This document shows positions 1 through 7,072 of a stretch of 8,427 nt of DNA, in pieces. The notes below the pieces were generated by a model. That model searched no databases, was not told the DNA's origin, and was given only the letters and a program-made list of their open reading frames with translations. The DNA is from Hyphomicrobiales bacterium (GTDB taxonomy: Bacteria > Pseudomonadota > Alphaproteobacteria > Rhizobiales > Xanthobacteraceae). Location: the NCBI GenBank assembly GCA_016201085.1, contig JACQDO010000361.1, positions 1 to 8,427 of the forward strand. The letters are read 5' to 3'. The stretch's first letter is position 1. Every line of letters starts with the position of its first letter. A program made the position numbers and the translations under genes.

Positions 1-330
1 AAAGGCGTGTCGCTGCGCTTCGTGTCGACCGCGTTTCTGGCCATCGTGGCGCTCGCCGTATCGGAATGCGCCCAGATCGTCGGCGTGCTGCTGGTGTTCA
101 CGCTGATGGTCGGTCCGCCGGCCGCCGCCCAGCGCGTCGCCACCGGACTATGGAGCGGCCTCGTTCTGTCGGCGGCGCTTGCGCTTTGCGAGGCCTGGCT
201 CGGCATTGTCATCGCCTATCACACCGACTGGCCGGTGAGCTTCTGCATCGCCATGCTCAGCGCGCTCGGCTATTTCGCTGCGCTGGGCCTGTCGGGACGC
301 TCAAACGTAACGCACGCGCATACGCATTAA
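1..330 (+). CDS. Metal ABC transporter permease (ZnuB/MntB/AztB type), 3' fragment
   Basis: This is the C-terminal 109 residues of an inner-membrane permease of the ABC-3 family, which imports Zn2+ or Mn2+ with a periplasmic binding protein and an ATPase. The gene runs off the left edge, so its start is not visible. The fragment is almost entirely hydrophobic, with about three membrane helices. It contains the conserved family stretch GVLLVFTLMVGPPAAAQR (around residues 27-44) and, in the last third, the usual pattern of a short polar turn (YHTDWPVSF) between helices. The tail ends in a His-rich HAHTH, which may bind metal but is too short to interpret. The ATPase and binding-protein genes would be expected upstream, outside the window. 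Family assignment is firm; zinc versus manganese cannot be settled from this fragment. Confidence 0.88.
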   Translation, partial: KGVSLRFVSTAFLAIVALAVSECAQIVGVLLVFTLMVGPPAAAQRVATGLWSGLVLSAALALCEAWLGIVIAYHTDWPVSFCIAMLSALGYFAALGLSGRSNVTHAHTH

Positions 331-335
331 AGCAA

Positions 336-359
336 ACGGCCCCGCCGAGACGGGGCCGT
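336..359 (-). terminator. Intrinsic terminator-like hairpin between convergent genes
   Basis: A perfect 9-bp stem (ACGGCCCCG at 336-344 pairing with CGGGGCCGT at 351-359) closes a 6-nt loop. Read on the minus strand it lies about 25 nt past the stop of the TRAP binding-protein gene and is followed by a T-rich run (TTTGCTTT). That makes it a plausible rho-independent terminator for the TRAP operon. Read on the plus strand it starts 6 nt after the permease stop but has no T-tract, so it would work less well in that direction. Confidence 0.75.
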
Positions 360-371
360 CGCGAATTCGCG
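360..371. repeat. 12-bp perfect palindrome next to the terminator
   Basis: CGCGAATTCGCG is perfectly self-complementary and directly abuts the terminator stem, 11 bp past the end of the TRAP binding-protein gene. It could extend the folded structure in the 3' untranslated region or be a protein-binding site. It may also be chance in GC-rich DNA. No function is assigned. Confidence 0.4.
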
Positions 372-382
372 TTACACTAACA

Positions 383-1357
383 TCACATCTTCACGCCGTG
401 CTCGGCAAAATATTTCACCGCGCCCGGATGCCACGGGATCGGCGAGTAGGACTTGACCTGGTTCTTCAGGTCGAAGTTCTTGGCTTCGCCGTGCACGGCA
501 ACCAGATCGGCCTTCTTGTCGAAGATGGTCTTGACGATGGTGTAGGCATCCTGCTCGGACATCTTGGCGTTGGAAACCAGGATGTTCCACACCACGGTAT
601 TGATGTTGTCGGTGGTCTGGCCCGGATAGGTGCCGGCCTTGATGGTGCTGGACGCGTACAGGTCGCCATATTTAGCGTTCATCTTGCCGGCAAGGTCGCC
701 GTGATCGATCAGCTTGATCTTCACGCCGGGGGTGGCGCCGAGATCGGTCACCGCCGAGGTCGGCAGACCGCCGACCCAGAAATAGGCGTCGATCTTGCGA
801 TCCTTGAGTGCGTTGGTGGACTCGGCGACGCCGAGCCGCTCGCGCTTTATGTCCTTGTCCTTGTCGAGGCCGGCGGCCTCGATGACGCGGAACGCCATCA
901 CCTCGGTGGCGCTGCCGCCCGAGCCGGTGGAGACGCGCTTACCCTTGAGGTCGGCCATCTTCTCGATGCCGGTGCCTTCGATGGTCACCACGTGCATCTG
1001 GTTCGGATAAAGCACCATCAAGGTGCGGACCGGCACCTCGGTGCCCTTGAACTTGTCCTGACCTTTGTAGGCGTCGAGCGCGGCGTCGACCATGACGAAG
1101 GCGACTTCGCTGCCGCCGGAATTGATCAGCTTGAGATTGTCGACCGAACCGCCGGTGACTTCCGCCGTCGCCTGCAGGCCGGGGATCGTTTTTGACAGCA
1201 CATTGGCGAGACCGCCGCCGAGCGGATAGTAGACGCCGCCAGTGCCGCCGGTGGCGATCGAGATCGCGCGCTGCTGGGCAATCACAGCACCGGTGATCAG
1301 CGCGCCGCCGAGCACCAGCGCCAATGTCGCCAGTCTTTTGGATCGTTTGTTCAACAT
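383..1357 (-). CDS. TRAP transporter TAXI-family substrate-binding protein
   Basis: A 324-aa periplasmic solute receptor of the TAXI type, which delivers a substrate to a TRAP permease driven by an ion gradient. The N-terminus is a clear Sec signal peptide: K/R-rich start, hydrophobic core at residues 9-26, likely cleavage after AVIA (27). The mature protein opens with the family hallmark IATGGTGGVYYPLGGGLA (34-51). The segments VSTGSGGSATEVMA (142-155) and PWHPGAVKYFAEHG (308-321) are also typical. Length is normal for the family. The ATG is supported by a strong GGGAGG ribosome site 5 nt upstream. The gene lies 21 bp downstream of the fused permease, so the two form one operon. The substrate cannot be read from sequence: characterised TAXI systems are few, and glutamate or other organic acids are possible. 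The family call is firm. Confidence 0.95.
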   Translation of the reverse strand: MLNKRSKRLATLALVLGGALITGAVIAQQRAISIATGGTGGVYYPLGGGLANVLSKTIPGLQATAEVTGGSVDNLKLINSGGSEVAFVMVDAALDAYKGQDKFKGTEVPVRTLMVLYPNQMHVVTIEGTGIEKMADLKGKRVSTGSGGSATEVMAFRVIEAAGLDKDKDIKRERLGVAESTNALKDRKIDAYFWVGGLPTSAVTDLGATPGVKIKLIDHGDLAGKMNAKYGDLYASSTIKAGTYPGQTTDNINTVVWNILVSNAKMSEQDAYTIVKTIFDKKADLVAVHGEAKNFDLKNQVKSYSPIPWHPGAVKYFAEHGVKM

Positions 1358-1362
1358 CGCTT

Positions 1363-1368
1363 CCTCCC
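1363..1368 (-). promoter_or_regulatory. Ribosome binding site of the TAXI binding-protein gene
   Basis: GGGAGG on the minus strand, 5 nt before the ATG. It is stronger than the site of the upstream permease gene, consistent with the binding protein being made in excess over its permease from a shared transcript. Confidence 0.7.
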
Positions 1369-1378
1369 TTATGCTTGT

Positions 1379-3583
1379 CTATCGCCGGTTTGTTTCAGTC
1401 GCCGGTTTTAGTGGAACGAATTTTTGTTTTAGCAAAAGTGCCACCCCCAAGGCCAGACCGAACGGCGCCGGATACGGCACATCGAAGCCGGTGATGGTTT
1501 CTGCCAGCCCCTCGATCAGGCTCGGGAACACCAGCAGGAGGCCGGAAAGCAGCCACAAGGCCCGCTCGCTGGTTGTATTTCGCCGCAGTGCCCAGTTCTG
1601 CGCCGCGGCGGCCAACGCGCCCAGGCCGATTCCGGTTTTCAGCGTGATCCAGACGATATCGTAGATCGAGCCGTCTTTCGGGATCTTCATCAACAAGCCG
1701 ACGCCCTGCGGATCGAGCACGAACACAAACGGCACCAGGAACGCCGGCAAGGTGTATTTCCACGCCTGCATCGTGGTCACGTAAGGATCGCCGCCGGTGA
1801 TGGCGGCGGCCGCGAACGGCGACAACGCGGTCGGCGGCGACACTTCCGACAGCACCGCGTAATAGAAGATGAACATATGCGCGGCGAAATCCGGCACGCC
1901 CAACTTGGTCAAGGCCGGCGCGGCGATCACCGCGCAGATGATGTAGGAGGCCGTCACCGGCACAGCGAGGCCAATGATCCAGACCACCAGCGAGGTATAG
2001 ATCGCGGTCATCAGCAGACTGCCGCCGGCAAAATCGATGACGATGGCGGAGAATTTCAGACCGAGGCCGGTGAGCGTGACAATGCCGACGATGATGCCGG
2101 CGGCGGCGCAGGTGGTGGCCGCGCTGAGCACGCCGATCGAGCCGTCGGCCATCGCGGCGGTCAGCTTCTTGGACGATGGCACGATCTTCTGCCCGGCGGC
2201 GGTGAGGCCGATCACGGCCAGTACCGCGATCACCAGCAGAATCAGCAGCGGGAAATAACCTTCGAACAGACCGGCGAAGGTCGATGCCCCGATCTGCGGT
2301 ATCGTGAACAGCACGGCGGCGACAAAGCCTATCACCAGGATCGGGATCAGCAGCTTACGCGGACCGAGCGTGGTCTCGGGCGCCAGCGCGCTCATCCCGA
2401 AGGCGAGCACGGTCGAATAGAACACCGACAGCATCGGCGAATAGCCGATCACCATGAAGACGACGACGGCGACCAGCGAGACGAAGTGAAAGCCGTAACG
2501 CTTGGTCATCTGCCAGACGGTCATCTCCTGCTTGAACACGACTTCATGCGCACCGAAGCGCAGCGAGTCGAGCTCGACCATGAACAGCAGCGACAGGTAG
2601 TAGAGCAGCGTCGGGATGGTCGCCATCCAGATCACGTCGAGATAGCTGATCTTCAAGAACTCGGCGATCAGGAAGGCGGCGGCACCCAGCACCGGCGGCG
2701 AGATGATGGCCCCTAACCCACCGGCCGCCAATAGTCCGCCGCCCGCGTTCGGCTCAAACCCCGCCTTCTTCAGCATCGGCCACGCCACCGTGCCGATCAT
2801 CACCGTGGTGGCCACGCCCGAACCCGACGGCCCGCCCAGCAGAAAAGACGAAGCGACCACGGCGCGGCCCGCGCTCGACGGCTTGTTGCCCATGACGCCG
2901 AGCGAGAAGTCGATGAAGAATTTGCCGGCGCCGGAATGCTGCAGGATGGCGCCGTAGATCGTGAACATGATGATCAGCGTCGCCGACACATCGACCGGTA
3001 CGCCGAAGATACCTTCCAGCGTGATGAACAGATGTCCGACCAGCCGCGCGATATCGTAGCCGCGATGCGTCCACGGCGGCGGCAGGCTCGGCCCGAAATA
3101 AGCGTAGAGGATAAAGCACACCGCGACGAACGGCATGATCCAGCCGGTGGTGCGGCGCGCCGCCTCCAGCACCAGCACGATGAAGATGGCACCGAGAATG
3201 ACGTCCCACTTTTCCGGTACCGCCGCGCGGTCGGTGAAATCGTCACCCTGCATGATCGCGTAAACGACGGTCGCGATCCCGAGCAGCGGCGGGATGACGT
3301 CGAACCACATGATGCGGTTGCGGAAACGGTCGGCGAGCGGAAACAGCAGGAAGCTGAGCGTGAGCACGAAGGCGACGTGCGTATAGCGCAGCGGGATGGT
3401 CGGGACGATGTCGTAGGCGGCATAGAGATGGAACAGGGTCATGGCGACGGCGATCGCCGTCACGCCGATGCCGACCCAGCCGGACAGTCGGTTGGCGGCG
3501 CCCTCTTCCTGCTGGACGTATTCCTCGGCCTTGCGCAGGGCCTCCGCCGAAATCCCCGAATCCGCCGCGATATTGTCAGCCAT
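1379..3583 (-). CDS. TRAP transporter fused permease (DctQM type, TAXI associated)
   Basis: A 734-aa integral inner-membrane protein joining the small DctQ-like and large DctM-like TRAP subunits, as usual for TAXI systems. The N-terminal 30 residues are soluble and acidic. About four helices follow (roughly 37-57, 66-84, 96-112, 128-162, the last probably spanning more than one segment). The DctM part then begins near 195. Its family signatures are LGGPSGSGVATTVM (249-262), AGFEPNAGGGLLAAGGLGA (274-292) with ISPPVLGAAAFLIAEFL (294-310), and in the second repeat GLAVPVTASYIICAVIAAPAL (538-558). The last of these has V where many relatives have T. A conserved tail runs through VPFVFVLDPQG (617-627). 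I chose the ATG at 3583 because MADN begins the natural N-terminus and a G-rich site lies just upstream. An in-frame start 45 nt further out lacks support. It is the first gene of the operon with the TAXI receptor. Confidence 0.93.
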   Translation of the reverse strand: MADNIAADSGISAEALRKAEEYVQQEEGAANRLSGWVGIGVTAIAVAMTLFHLYAAYDIVPTIPLRYTHVAFVLTLSFLLFPLADRFRNRIMWFDVIPPLLGIATVVYAIMQGDDFTDRAAVPEKWDVILGAIFIVLVLEAARRTTGWIMPFVAVCFILYAYFGPSLPPPWTHRGYDIARLVGHLFITLEGIFGVPVDVSATLIIMFTIYGAILQHSGAGKFFIDFSLGVMGNKPSSAGRAVVASSFLLGGPSGSGVATTVMIGTVAWPMLKKAGFEPNAGGGLLAAGGLGAIISPPVLGAAAFLIAEFLKISYLDVIWMATIPTLLYYLSLLFMVELDSLRFGAHEVVFKQEMTVWQMTKRYGFHFVSLVAVVVFMVIGYSPMLSVFYSTVLAFGMSALAPETTLGPRKLLIPILVIGFVAAVLFTIPQIGASTFAGLFEGYFPLLILLVIAVLAVIGLTAAGQKIVPSSKKLTAAMADGSIGVLSAATTCAAAGIIVGIVTLTGLGLKFSAIVIDFAGGSLLMTAIYTSLVVWIIGLAVPVTASYIICAVIAAPALTKLGVPDFAAHMFIFYYAVLSEVSPPTALSPFAAAAITGGDPYVTTMQAWKYTLPAFLVPFVFVLDPQGVGLLMKIPKDGSIYDIVWITLKTGIGLGALAAAAQNWALRRNTTSERALWLLSGLLLVFPSLIEGLAETITGFDVPYPAPFGLALGVALLLKQKFVPLKPATETNRR

Positions 3584-3627
3584 CGTCCCCCCAGGCGCCG
3601 CCGGCCGGCATTGAGCCAGCGGGCACA

Positions 3628-3663
3628 ATTATCAGCAGCCGGAATTCATTCCGGTCATGTCAA
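3628..3663 (-). promoter_or_regulatory. Possible promoter elements of the TRAP operon
   Basis: On the minus strand a perfect TTGACA (3658-3663) and a GATAAT (3628-3633, five of six matches to the -10 consensus) lie 45-80 bp upstream of the permease start. The 24-nt gap between them is too long for an ordinary sigma-70 promoter, so they may belong to different promoters or be chance. The inverted repeat at 3639-3654 sits between them. Confidence 0.3.
3639..3654. promoter_or_regulatory. Inverted repeat, candidate operator upstream of the TRAP operon
   Basis: CCGGAATTCATTCCGG is a perfect 7-bp inverted repeat with a 2-nt centre, located 56 bp upstream of the TRAP permease start in the divergent gap. 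It lies between the -35-like and -10-like sequences, where a bound dimeric regulator would block or modulate transcription. No regulator gene is adjacent, so the identity of a binding protein is unknown. Confidence 0.4.
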
Positions 3664-3700
3664 CGGCCGTACCGATAAACAGCTCTTTGCCCCACGGCAA

Positions 3701-3715
3701 GGTAACATGTTTACC
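3701..3715. promoter_or_regulatory. Palindromic site upstream of the sugar kinase
   Basis: GGTAACATGTTTACC has 5-bp inverted arms (GGTAA/TTACC) and contains the 8-bp palindrome AACATGTT one base off centre. It lies 62 bp upstream of the chosen kinase start, a usual place for an operator. The size and A/T-rich arms fit a GntR- or LacI-type site in general shape, but there is no specific match to a known consensus. Confidence 0.3.
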
Positions 3716-3777
3716 GGCTCCGCCAAGCGCGCGGGGGCGAGATGCGTGCGGCGGCGGTCCGTGATAGGCAAACCGAT

Positions 3778-4704
3778 ATGAGCGAGCCCGCAAAACGCGT
3801 CCTCTGCATCGGCGAGGCTACGGTGGAACTCAGCCGCGGCGGCGATGGCCGTTTCGCGTTGGCAAGCTCCGGCGACACCTTCAACACCGCGATCTATCTG
3901 GCACGCGCGCACGTACCGGTGGCATTCGCCAGCGCGCTCGGCGACGATCCCTATTCCGATGCCATCGTATCGCTGGCGAAAGCGGAAGGCATCGCCGCCG
4001 ACTTGATCGTGCGCGCGCCCGGCCGGCTACCGGCCTTGGCGCTGGTCGATAGCGACGCGCAGGGAAAGCGCCGCGTTGTTACCTGGTGCGAAGCGGCGCC
4101 GGCGCGCGATCTGTTCGAACTACCGAATTGGGGCCGCGTGGCCGAAGCCGTGACGGCGGCGCGGCTGATTTATTTCTCCGGCATGACGCTGTCGCTTTAT
4201 TCCAATGTCGGGCTCGGGCGATTATTCGCCGCGCTCGAGCTGGCGCGCGGCAGCGGCGGCAAGATCGCCTTCGACGGTAATTTCCGACCGCGCGCGTGGC
4301 GTGGCGATCTCACGCGCGCCCGCACCGTGGTGGCGGAGGCGCTCAAGCGCGTCGATATCGCATTGCCGGCCTATGACGACGAGGCGGTGCTGTGGGGCGA
4401 TCCTTCGCCCGAGGCCACCATCGAGCGTTTGCAGGCGTTCGGTATCGGCGAAATCGCGGTGAAGAACGGACCGAACAGCGCGCTGGTCGCCAGCGGCGGC
4501 GCGTGCGAGGCCGTGCCGGTGCCCGATGTCGTGGTACCGGTCGATCCGACCGCGGCGGGCGACGGTTTCAATGCCGGCTATCTCGCCGCGCGGCTTTCCG
4601 GCAGCAATCCGGTGGAGGCGGCTGGCGCCGCGCATCGGATGGCCGGCGAAGTCATCCGTCACCACGGCGCCATTGTGCCGCGCGCCGGCACGGCGTTGCA
4701 TTAG
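3778..4704 (+). CDS. kdgK: PfkB-family sugar kinase, likely 2-keto-3-deoxygluconate kinase
   Basis: A 308-aa cytoplasmic ribokinase-family enzyme. KdgK phosphorylates 2-keto-3-deoxygluconate with ATP to KDPG, the entry of hexuronates and related sugar acids into the lower Entner-Doudoroff pathway. Features that match KdgK are SGDTFNTAIYLAR (31-43, substrate side), DGNFRPRAW (166-174), LPAYDDE (196-202), VKNG (228-231) and the signature DPTAAGDGFNAGYLAAR (256-272) with D262 as catalytic base. Two usual residues differ: GGDT is SGDT and DTTAAGD is DPTAAGD. The active-site Asp and Gly are intact. The start at 3778 gives the typical MSEPAKRVLCIGEAT opening, although its ribosome site is weak. An ATG at 3742 would add 12 residues and has a G-rich stretch before it, so it remains possible. 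It is divergent from the TRAP operon and converges on the histidine kinase 18 bp away. Specificity is inferred. Confidence 0.82.
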   Translation: MSEPAKRVLCIGEATVELSRGGDGRFALASSGDTFNTAIYLARAHVPVAFASALGDDPYSDAIVSLAKAEGIAADLIVRAPGRLPALALVDSDAQGKRRVVTWCEAAPARDLFELPNWGRVAEAVTAARLIYFSGMTLSLYSNVGLGRLFAALELARGSGGKIAFDGNFRPRAWRGDLTRARTVVAEALKRVDIALPAYDDEAVLWGDPSPEATIERLQAFGIGEIAVKNGPNSALVASGGACEAVPVPDVVVPVDPTAAGDGFNAGYLAARLSGSNPVEAAGAAHRMAGEVIRHHGAIVPRAGTALH

Positions 4705-4722
4705 CCGCCCGATATCTCCCGG

Positions 4723-6156
4723 CTACAGCGGCAGACCGATGCAAGCGCGCAGGCCGCCGCCCGGCCGGTTGGCAAGCGTCAGCTCGCCGCCATGCGCCTG
4801 CACGATGGCCTGCGCGATGGCCAGTCCCAGTCCGGTGCCGCCGGTATCGCGGCTGCGCGAATCCTCGACGCGGTAGAACGGCTGGAACACACGCGGCAAT
4901 TCCGCTTCGGGAATTCCCGGCCCGTCGTCGTCGATGACGATCTCCACCGCCTGCGCGGTCGTGTCGATCGCCACCCGGGCGCACTTGCCGTATTTGACGG
5001 CGTTATCGAGCAGGTTGGCGATGGCGCGCTTCAAGGCGCCCGGCTGGCAGTCGAGGATGGTCGGCGCCGCCTGAGTCATGCTCACCGGCAGACCGGCATC
5101 GGCCATGTCGTCCACAATGCTGGCGAGCAGCGCGGCGATATCGACGCGCCGACGCGGCTCGGCGCGCACCTCGTCGCGTGCAAAGGCGAGCGTCGAACCG
5201 ATCATCTCGTCCATCTCGCCGATGGTGGCCAGCATCTTCTCGCGCTCCGCCGTGTCGGCGACCTCCTCGCTGCGCAGGCGCAGCAGCGTCAAGGGCGTGC
5301 GCAGGTCGTGCGACAGCGCCGCCAGCATCTGGGTGCGGCTCTCCACCAGCCGGCGCAGCCGCTCCTGCATGCGATTGAAGGCGCGCGCGGCGCGCTGCAT
5401 CTCGGCCGTGCCGGCCTCGGCGAGCGGCTCCGCCGTCACGTCGCGGCCGAGCCGGTCGGCGGCGGCGGAGAGCAGTCCCAGCGGCGCGGTGACACGGCGC
5501 ACCGCCCACACCGAGACGGCAAGCACGATCAGGCCCATCAGCGCCATGGAGACGATGAATTGCCAGGACACCGATGGCGCGCCTTGCGGCAGATTGGTGG
5601 CGAAAGACAGCCATTGGCCGTCGCTCAGCCGCACCGCCACCTGCAAGCCGCGCCAGCCGCCGAAGTTCGGCCCCATCATGTCGCGCATCCTCCCGCCCAT
5701 GCGACCCATACCACCCATCGGGCCCGGAGGCGGCCGGCCATCGAAGAACGGACCGAAGGGAGTGCCGGGCGGCCGCAACGCCGGCTCCAGCACCGTCACC
5801 CGCACTTGCCGGTCCGGCTGGTCGGGCAACTGCTGGCGCACATAGTCCTCGATCGCCTTGGCCGCGCCGTCGGCGTCGGCCGGCAATTGCTCGGGCGGCT
5901 GGGCGGCGAGCGCAACGCGGAAGCTGGGATCGCTCAGCGCCGCCACCAGGCGCGCACGCCAGTCGGCCGGCGCTTCCTCGACCAGGCGCGTGAGGTTGGC
6001 GACGCGCTGCGCGGCAGCGAAGCCGCCGACCGCGCGCACCGCCTGCTCGCGCGCGCCGGCATAGATCCAGGCGCCGACCGCATGCGACACCACCAGCCCG
6101 AACAGCAGGATCAGGATCGTCTGGCCGAACAGACTCTTGGGCAGGAAACGGCTCAT
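4723..6156 (-). CDS. Membrane sensor histidine kinase (EnvZ-like) with Met-rich sensor loop
   Basis: A 477-aa inner-membrane kinase that would phosphorylate the response regulator encoded just upstream. In order: a membrane helix at 11-34; a periplasmic region of about 160 residues; a second helix at about 198-219; a HAMP linker (220-275); the HisKA dimerisation helix with phosphoacceptor H283 in LSHDLRTPL; and the ATPase domain with N-box NLLDNAVKYG (381-390, N385), G1 box DDGPGIP (410-416), F-box FQPFYR (424-429) and G2 box GGTGLGLAI (439-447). All catalytic motifs are intact. The periplasmic part includes PMGGMGRMGGRMRDMMG (146-162), six Met in 15 residues, which could bind Cu(I). The ATG at 6156 is chosen because it overlaps the regulator stop as ATGA, implying translational coupling. 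An in-frame start 42 nt earlier would lie inside the regulator gene. Copper as ligand is inference. Confidence 0.93.
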   Translation of the reverse strand: MSRFLPKSLFGQTILILLFGLVVSHAVGAWIYAGAREQAVRAVGGFAAAQRVANLTRLVEEAPADWRARLVAALSDPSFRVALAAQPPEQLPADADGAAKAIEDYVRQQLPDQPDRQVRVTVLEPALRPPGTPFGPFFDGRPPPGPMGGMGRMGGRMRDMMGPNFGGWRGLQVAVRLSDGQWLSFATNLPQGAPSVSWQFIVSMALMGLIVLAVSVWAVRRVTAPLGLLSAAADRLGRDVTAEPLAEAGTAEMQRAARAFNRMQERLRRLVESRTQMLAALSHDLRTPLTLLRLRSEEVADTAEREKMLATIGEMDEMIGSTLAFARDEVRAEPRRRVDIAALLASIVDDMADAGLPVSMTQAAPTILDCQPGALKRAIANLLDNAVKYGKCARVAIDTTAQAVEIVIDDDGPGIPEAELPRVFQPFYRVEDSRSRDTGGTGLGLAIAQAIVQAHGGELTLANRPGGGLRACIGLPL

Positions 6157-6872
6157 TCGCGGCTCACATCGGGAGTAAAGATGTAGCCACCGCCCCACAC
6201 GGTCTTGATGATGGTCGGCTCGCTTGGGTCACGCTCGATCTTCTTGCGCAGGCGGCTCACCTGCGTATCCATGCTGCGGTCGAAACCATTGGCGGCGCGA
6301 TGGCGCGCCAGATCGAGCAACTGATCGCGGCTCAAGGTGCGCTGTGGATGCTCGACCAGCGCCAGCAGCAGATCGAATTCGCCGGTGCTCAGCGGCACCG
6401 CGACGGCGTCCTCGCCGAGCAGTTCGCGGCGGTCGACGTCGAAGGTCCAGCGTTCGAAGCGGTAGCGCTTGGGCTTGTCCTGCGCGGTCGCGGGTTCGTG
6501 CGCGCGATGGCGCCGCAGTACGGCACGAATGCGCGCGATGAGTTCGCGGCTGCCGAACGGCTTGGGCAGATAATCGTCGGCGCCCATTTCCAGCCCGATC
6601 ACACGGTCGACCTCGTCGCCCTTGGCGGTGAGCATGACGATCGGAATTTCGCCTTCGGCGCGTAGCGAACGGCACAGCGACAGCCCGTCTTCGCCCGGCA
6701 GCATCAGGTCAAGGACGATAAGGTCGATGTGGGCATCGGCCAGCACCTTGCGCATGGCCTTGCCGTCGGCGGCGGTGCTGACGCGAAAGCCGTCCTTGAC
6801 CAGCGCGCGCGATACCAACTCGCGCATCTCGCGATGATCGTCGACGATCAGGATGTGCGGGCCGGCGTTCAT
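6153..6872 (-). CDS. OmpR-family response regulator
   Basis: A 239-aa transcription factor. The receiver domain (about 6-118) has the acidic pair D11/D12, phosphoacceptor D55 in IVLDLMLPGEDG, T82 in MLTAK, and K104 in YLPKPF, so it should be fully phosphorylatable. The winged-helix DNA-binding domain (about 136-234) shows the typical LSTGEFDLL (161-169), the recognition helix region RSMDTQVSRLRKKIE (199-213) and TVWGGGYIF (224-232). Its stop overlaps the kinase start by 4 nt, making a classic two-gene operon. The ribosome site (AGGA) lies unusually close to the ATG. The gene is transcribed away from the small exported-protein genes across a 200-bp gap, the arrangement in which such regulators often control both sides. 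The kinase next door is its probable partner. Confidence 0.95.
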   Translation of the reverse strand: MNAGPHILIVDDHREMRELVSRALVKDGFRVSTAADGKAMRKVLADAHIDLIVLDLMLPGEDGLSLCRSLRAEGEIPIVMLTAKGDEVDRVIGLEMGADDYLPKPFGSRELIARIRAVLRRHRAHEPATAQDKPKRYRFERWTFDVDRRELLGEDAVAVPLSTGEFDLLLALVEHPQRTLSRDQLLDLARHRAANGFDRSMDTQVSRLRKKIERDPSEPTIIKTVWGGGYIFTPDVSRE

Positions 6873-6944
6873 GTCCTAAATCTAGTTCGGGCCGCGCCGT
6901 TTGGGGCAAAATTTTTGTAACGATATCTGCCGGATAGCCGTACT

Positions 6945-6960
6945 GACACAATTGGTCACA
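6945..6960. promoter_or_regulatory. Short direct repeat, candidate regulator box
   Basis: GACACA (6945-6950) and GTCACA (6955-6960) form a near-identical direct repeat with 10-bp spacing, about one helical turn. OmpR-family regulators usually bind tandem half-sites at such a period. It lies near the middle of the divergent gap and overlaps a -35-like sequence for the regulator gene. The half-sites are short, so chance is a serious alternative. Confidence 0.25.
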
Positions 6961-7060
6961 GAATAGCGCCATTCGGCCAAGCCGCTAAGGCGATATTGAT
7001 GCATGTCAAACTAAGGTCCATTCGAACGGCTAGCGTAGAGCCAGTTACCGCCCGGTGCTT

Positions 7061-7066
7061 GGAAAG
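7061..7066 (+). promoter_or_regulatory. Ribosome binding site deciding the start of the 127-aa protein
   Basis: GGAAAG lies 6 nt before the ATG at 7073. An in-frame GTG at 7055 sits upstream of it and would add six residues before the signal peptide. The position of this site favours the ATG. Confidence 0.5.
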
Positions 7067-7072
7067 CAGTGT

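Larger units (their letters stand above)
6873..7072. promoter_or_regulatory. Divergent control region between the two-component system and the metal-protein genes
   Basis: This 200-bp noncoding gap separates leftward regulator/kinase genes from rightward exported-protein genes and must carry promoters for both. It is more A/T-rich than the coding flanks. Leftward, TTGTGT (6946-6951) and GATATC (6922-6927) are 18 nt apart but the -10 is poor. Rightward, TTGATG (6996-7001) has no good -10 partner. I can therefore point to the region but not fix either promoter. Confidence 0.5.

Noticed and set aside
398..1195. 265-codon open frame opposite the TAXI binding protein
   Set aside because: It is a shadow frame of a clear family member. 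The His/Gly/Asp-rich composition results from the reverse complement of biased codons.
1877..2716. 279-codon open frame opposite the TRAP permease
   Set aside because: It is antisense to a well-supported membrane protein gene, extremely rich in His, Arg, Asp and Gln, and lacks a domain or a convincing ribosome site.
4792..6186. 464-codon open frame opposite the histidine kinase
   Set aside because: It lies antisense to a kinase with every catalytic motif intact. Its product is dominated by Arg, His, Gly and Ala, typical of a reverse-strand shadow in GC-rich DNA, and has no recognisable domain.
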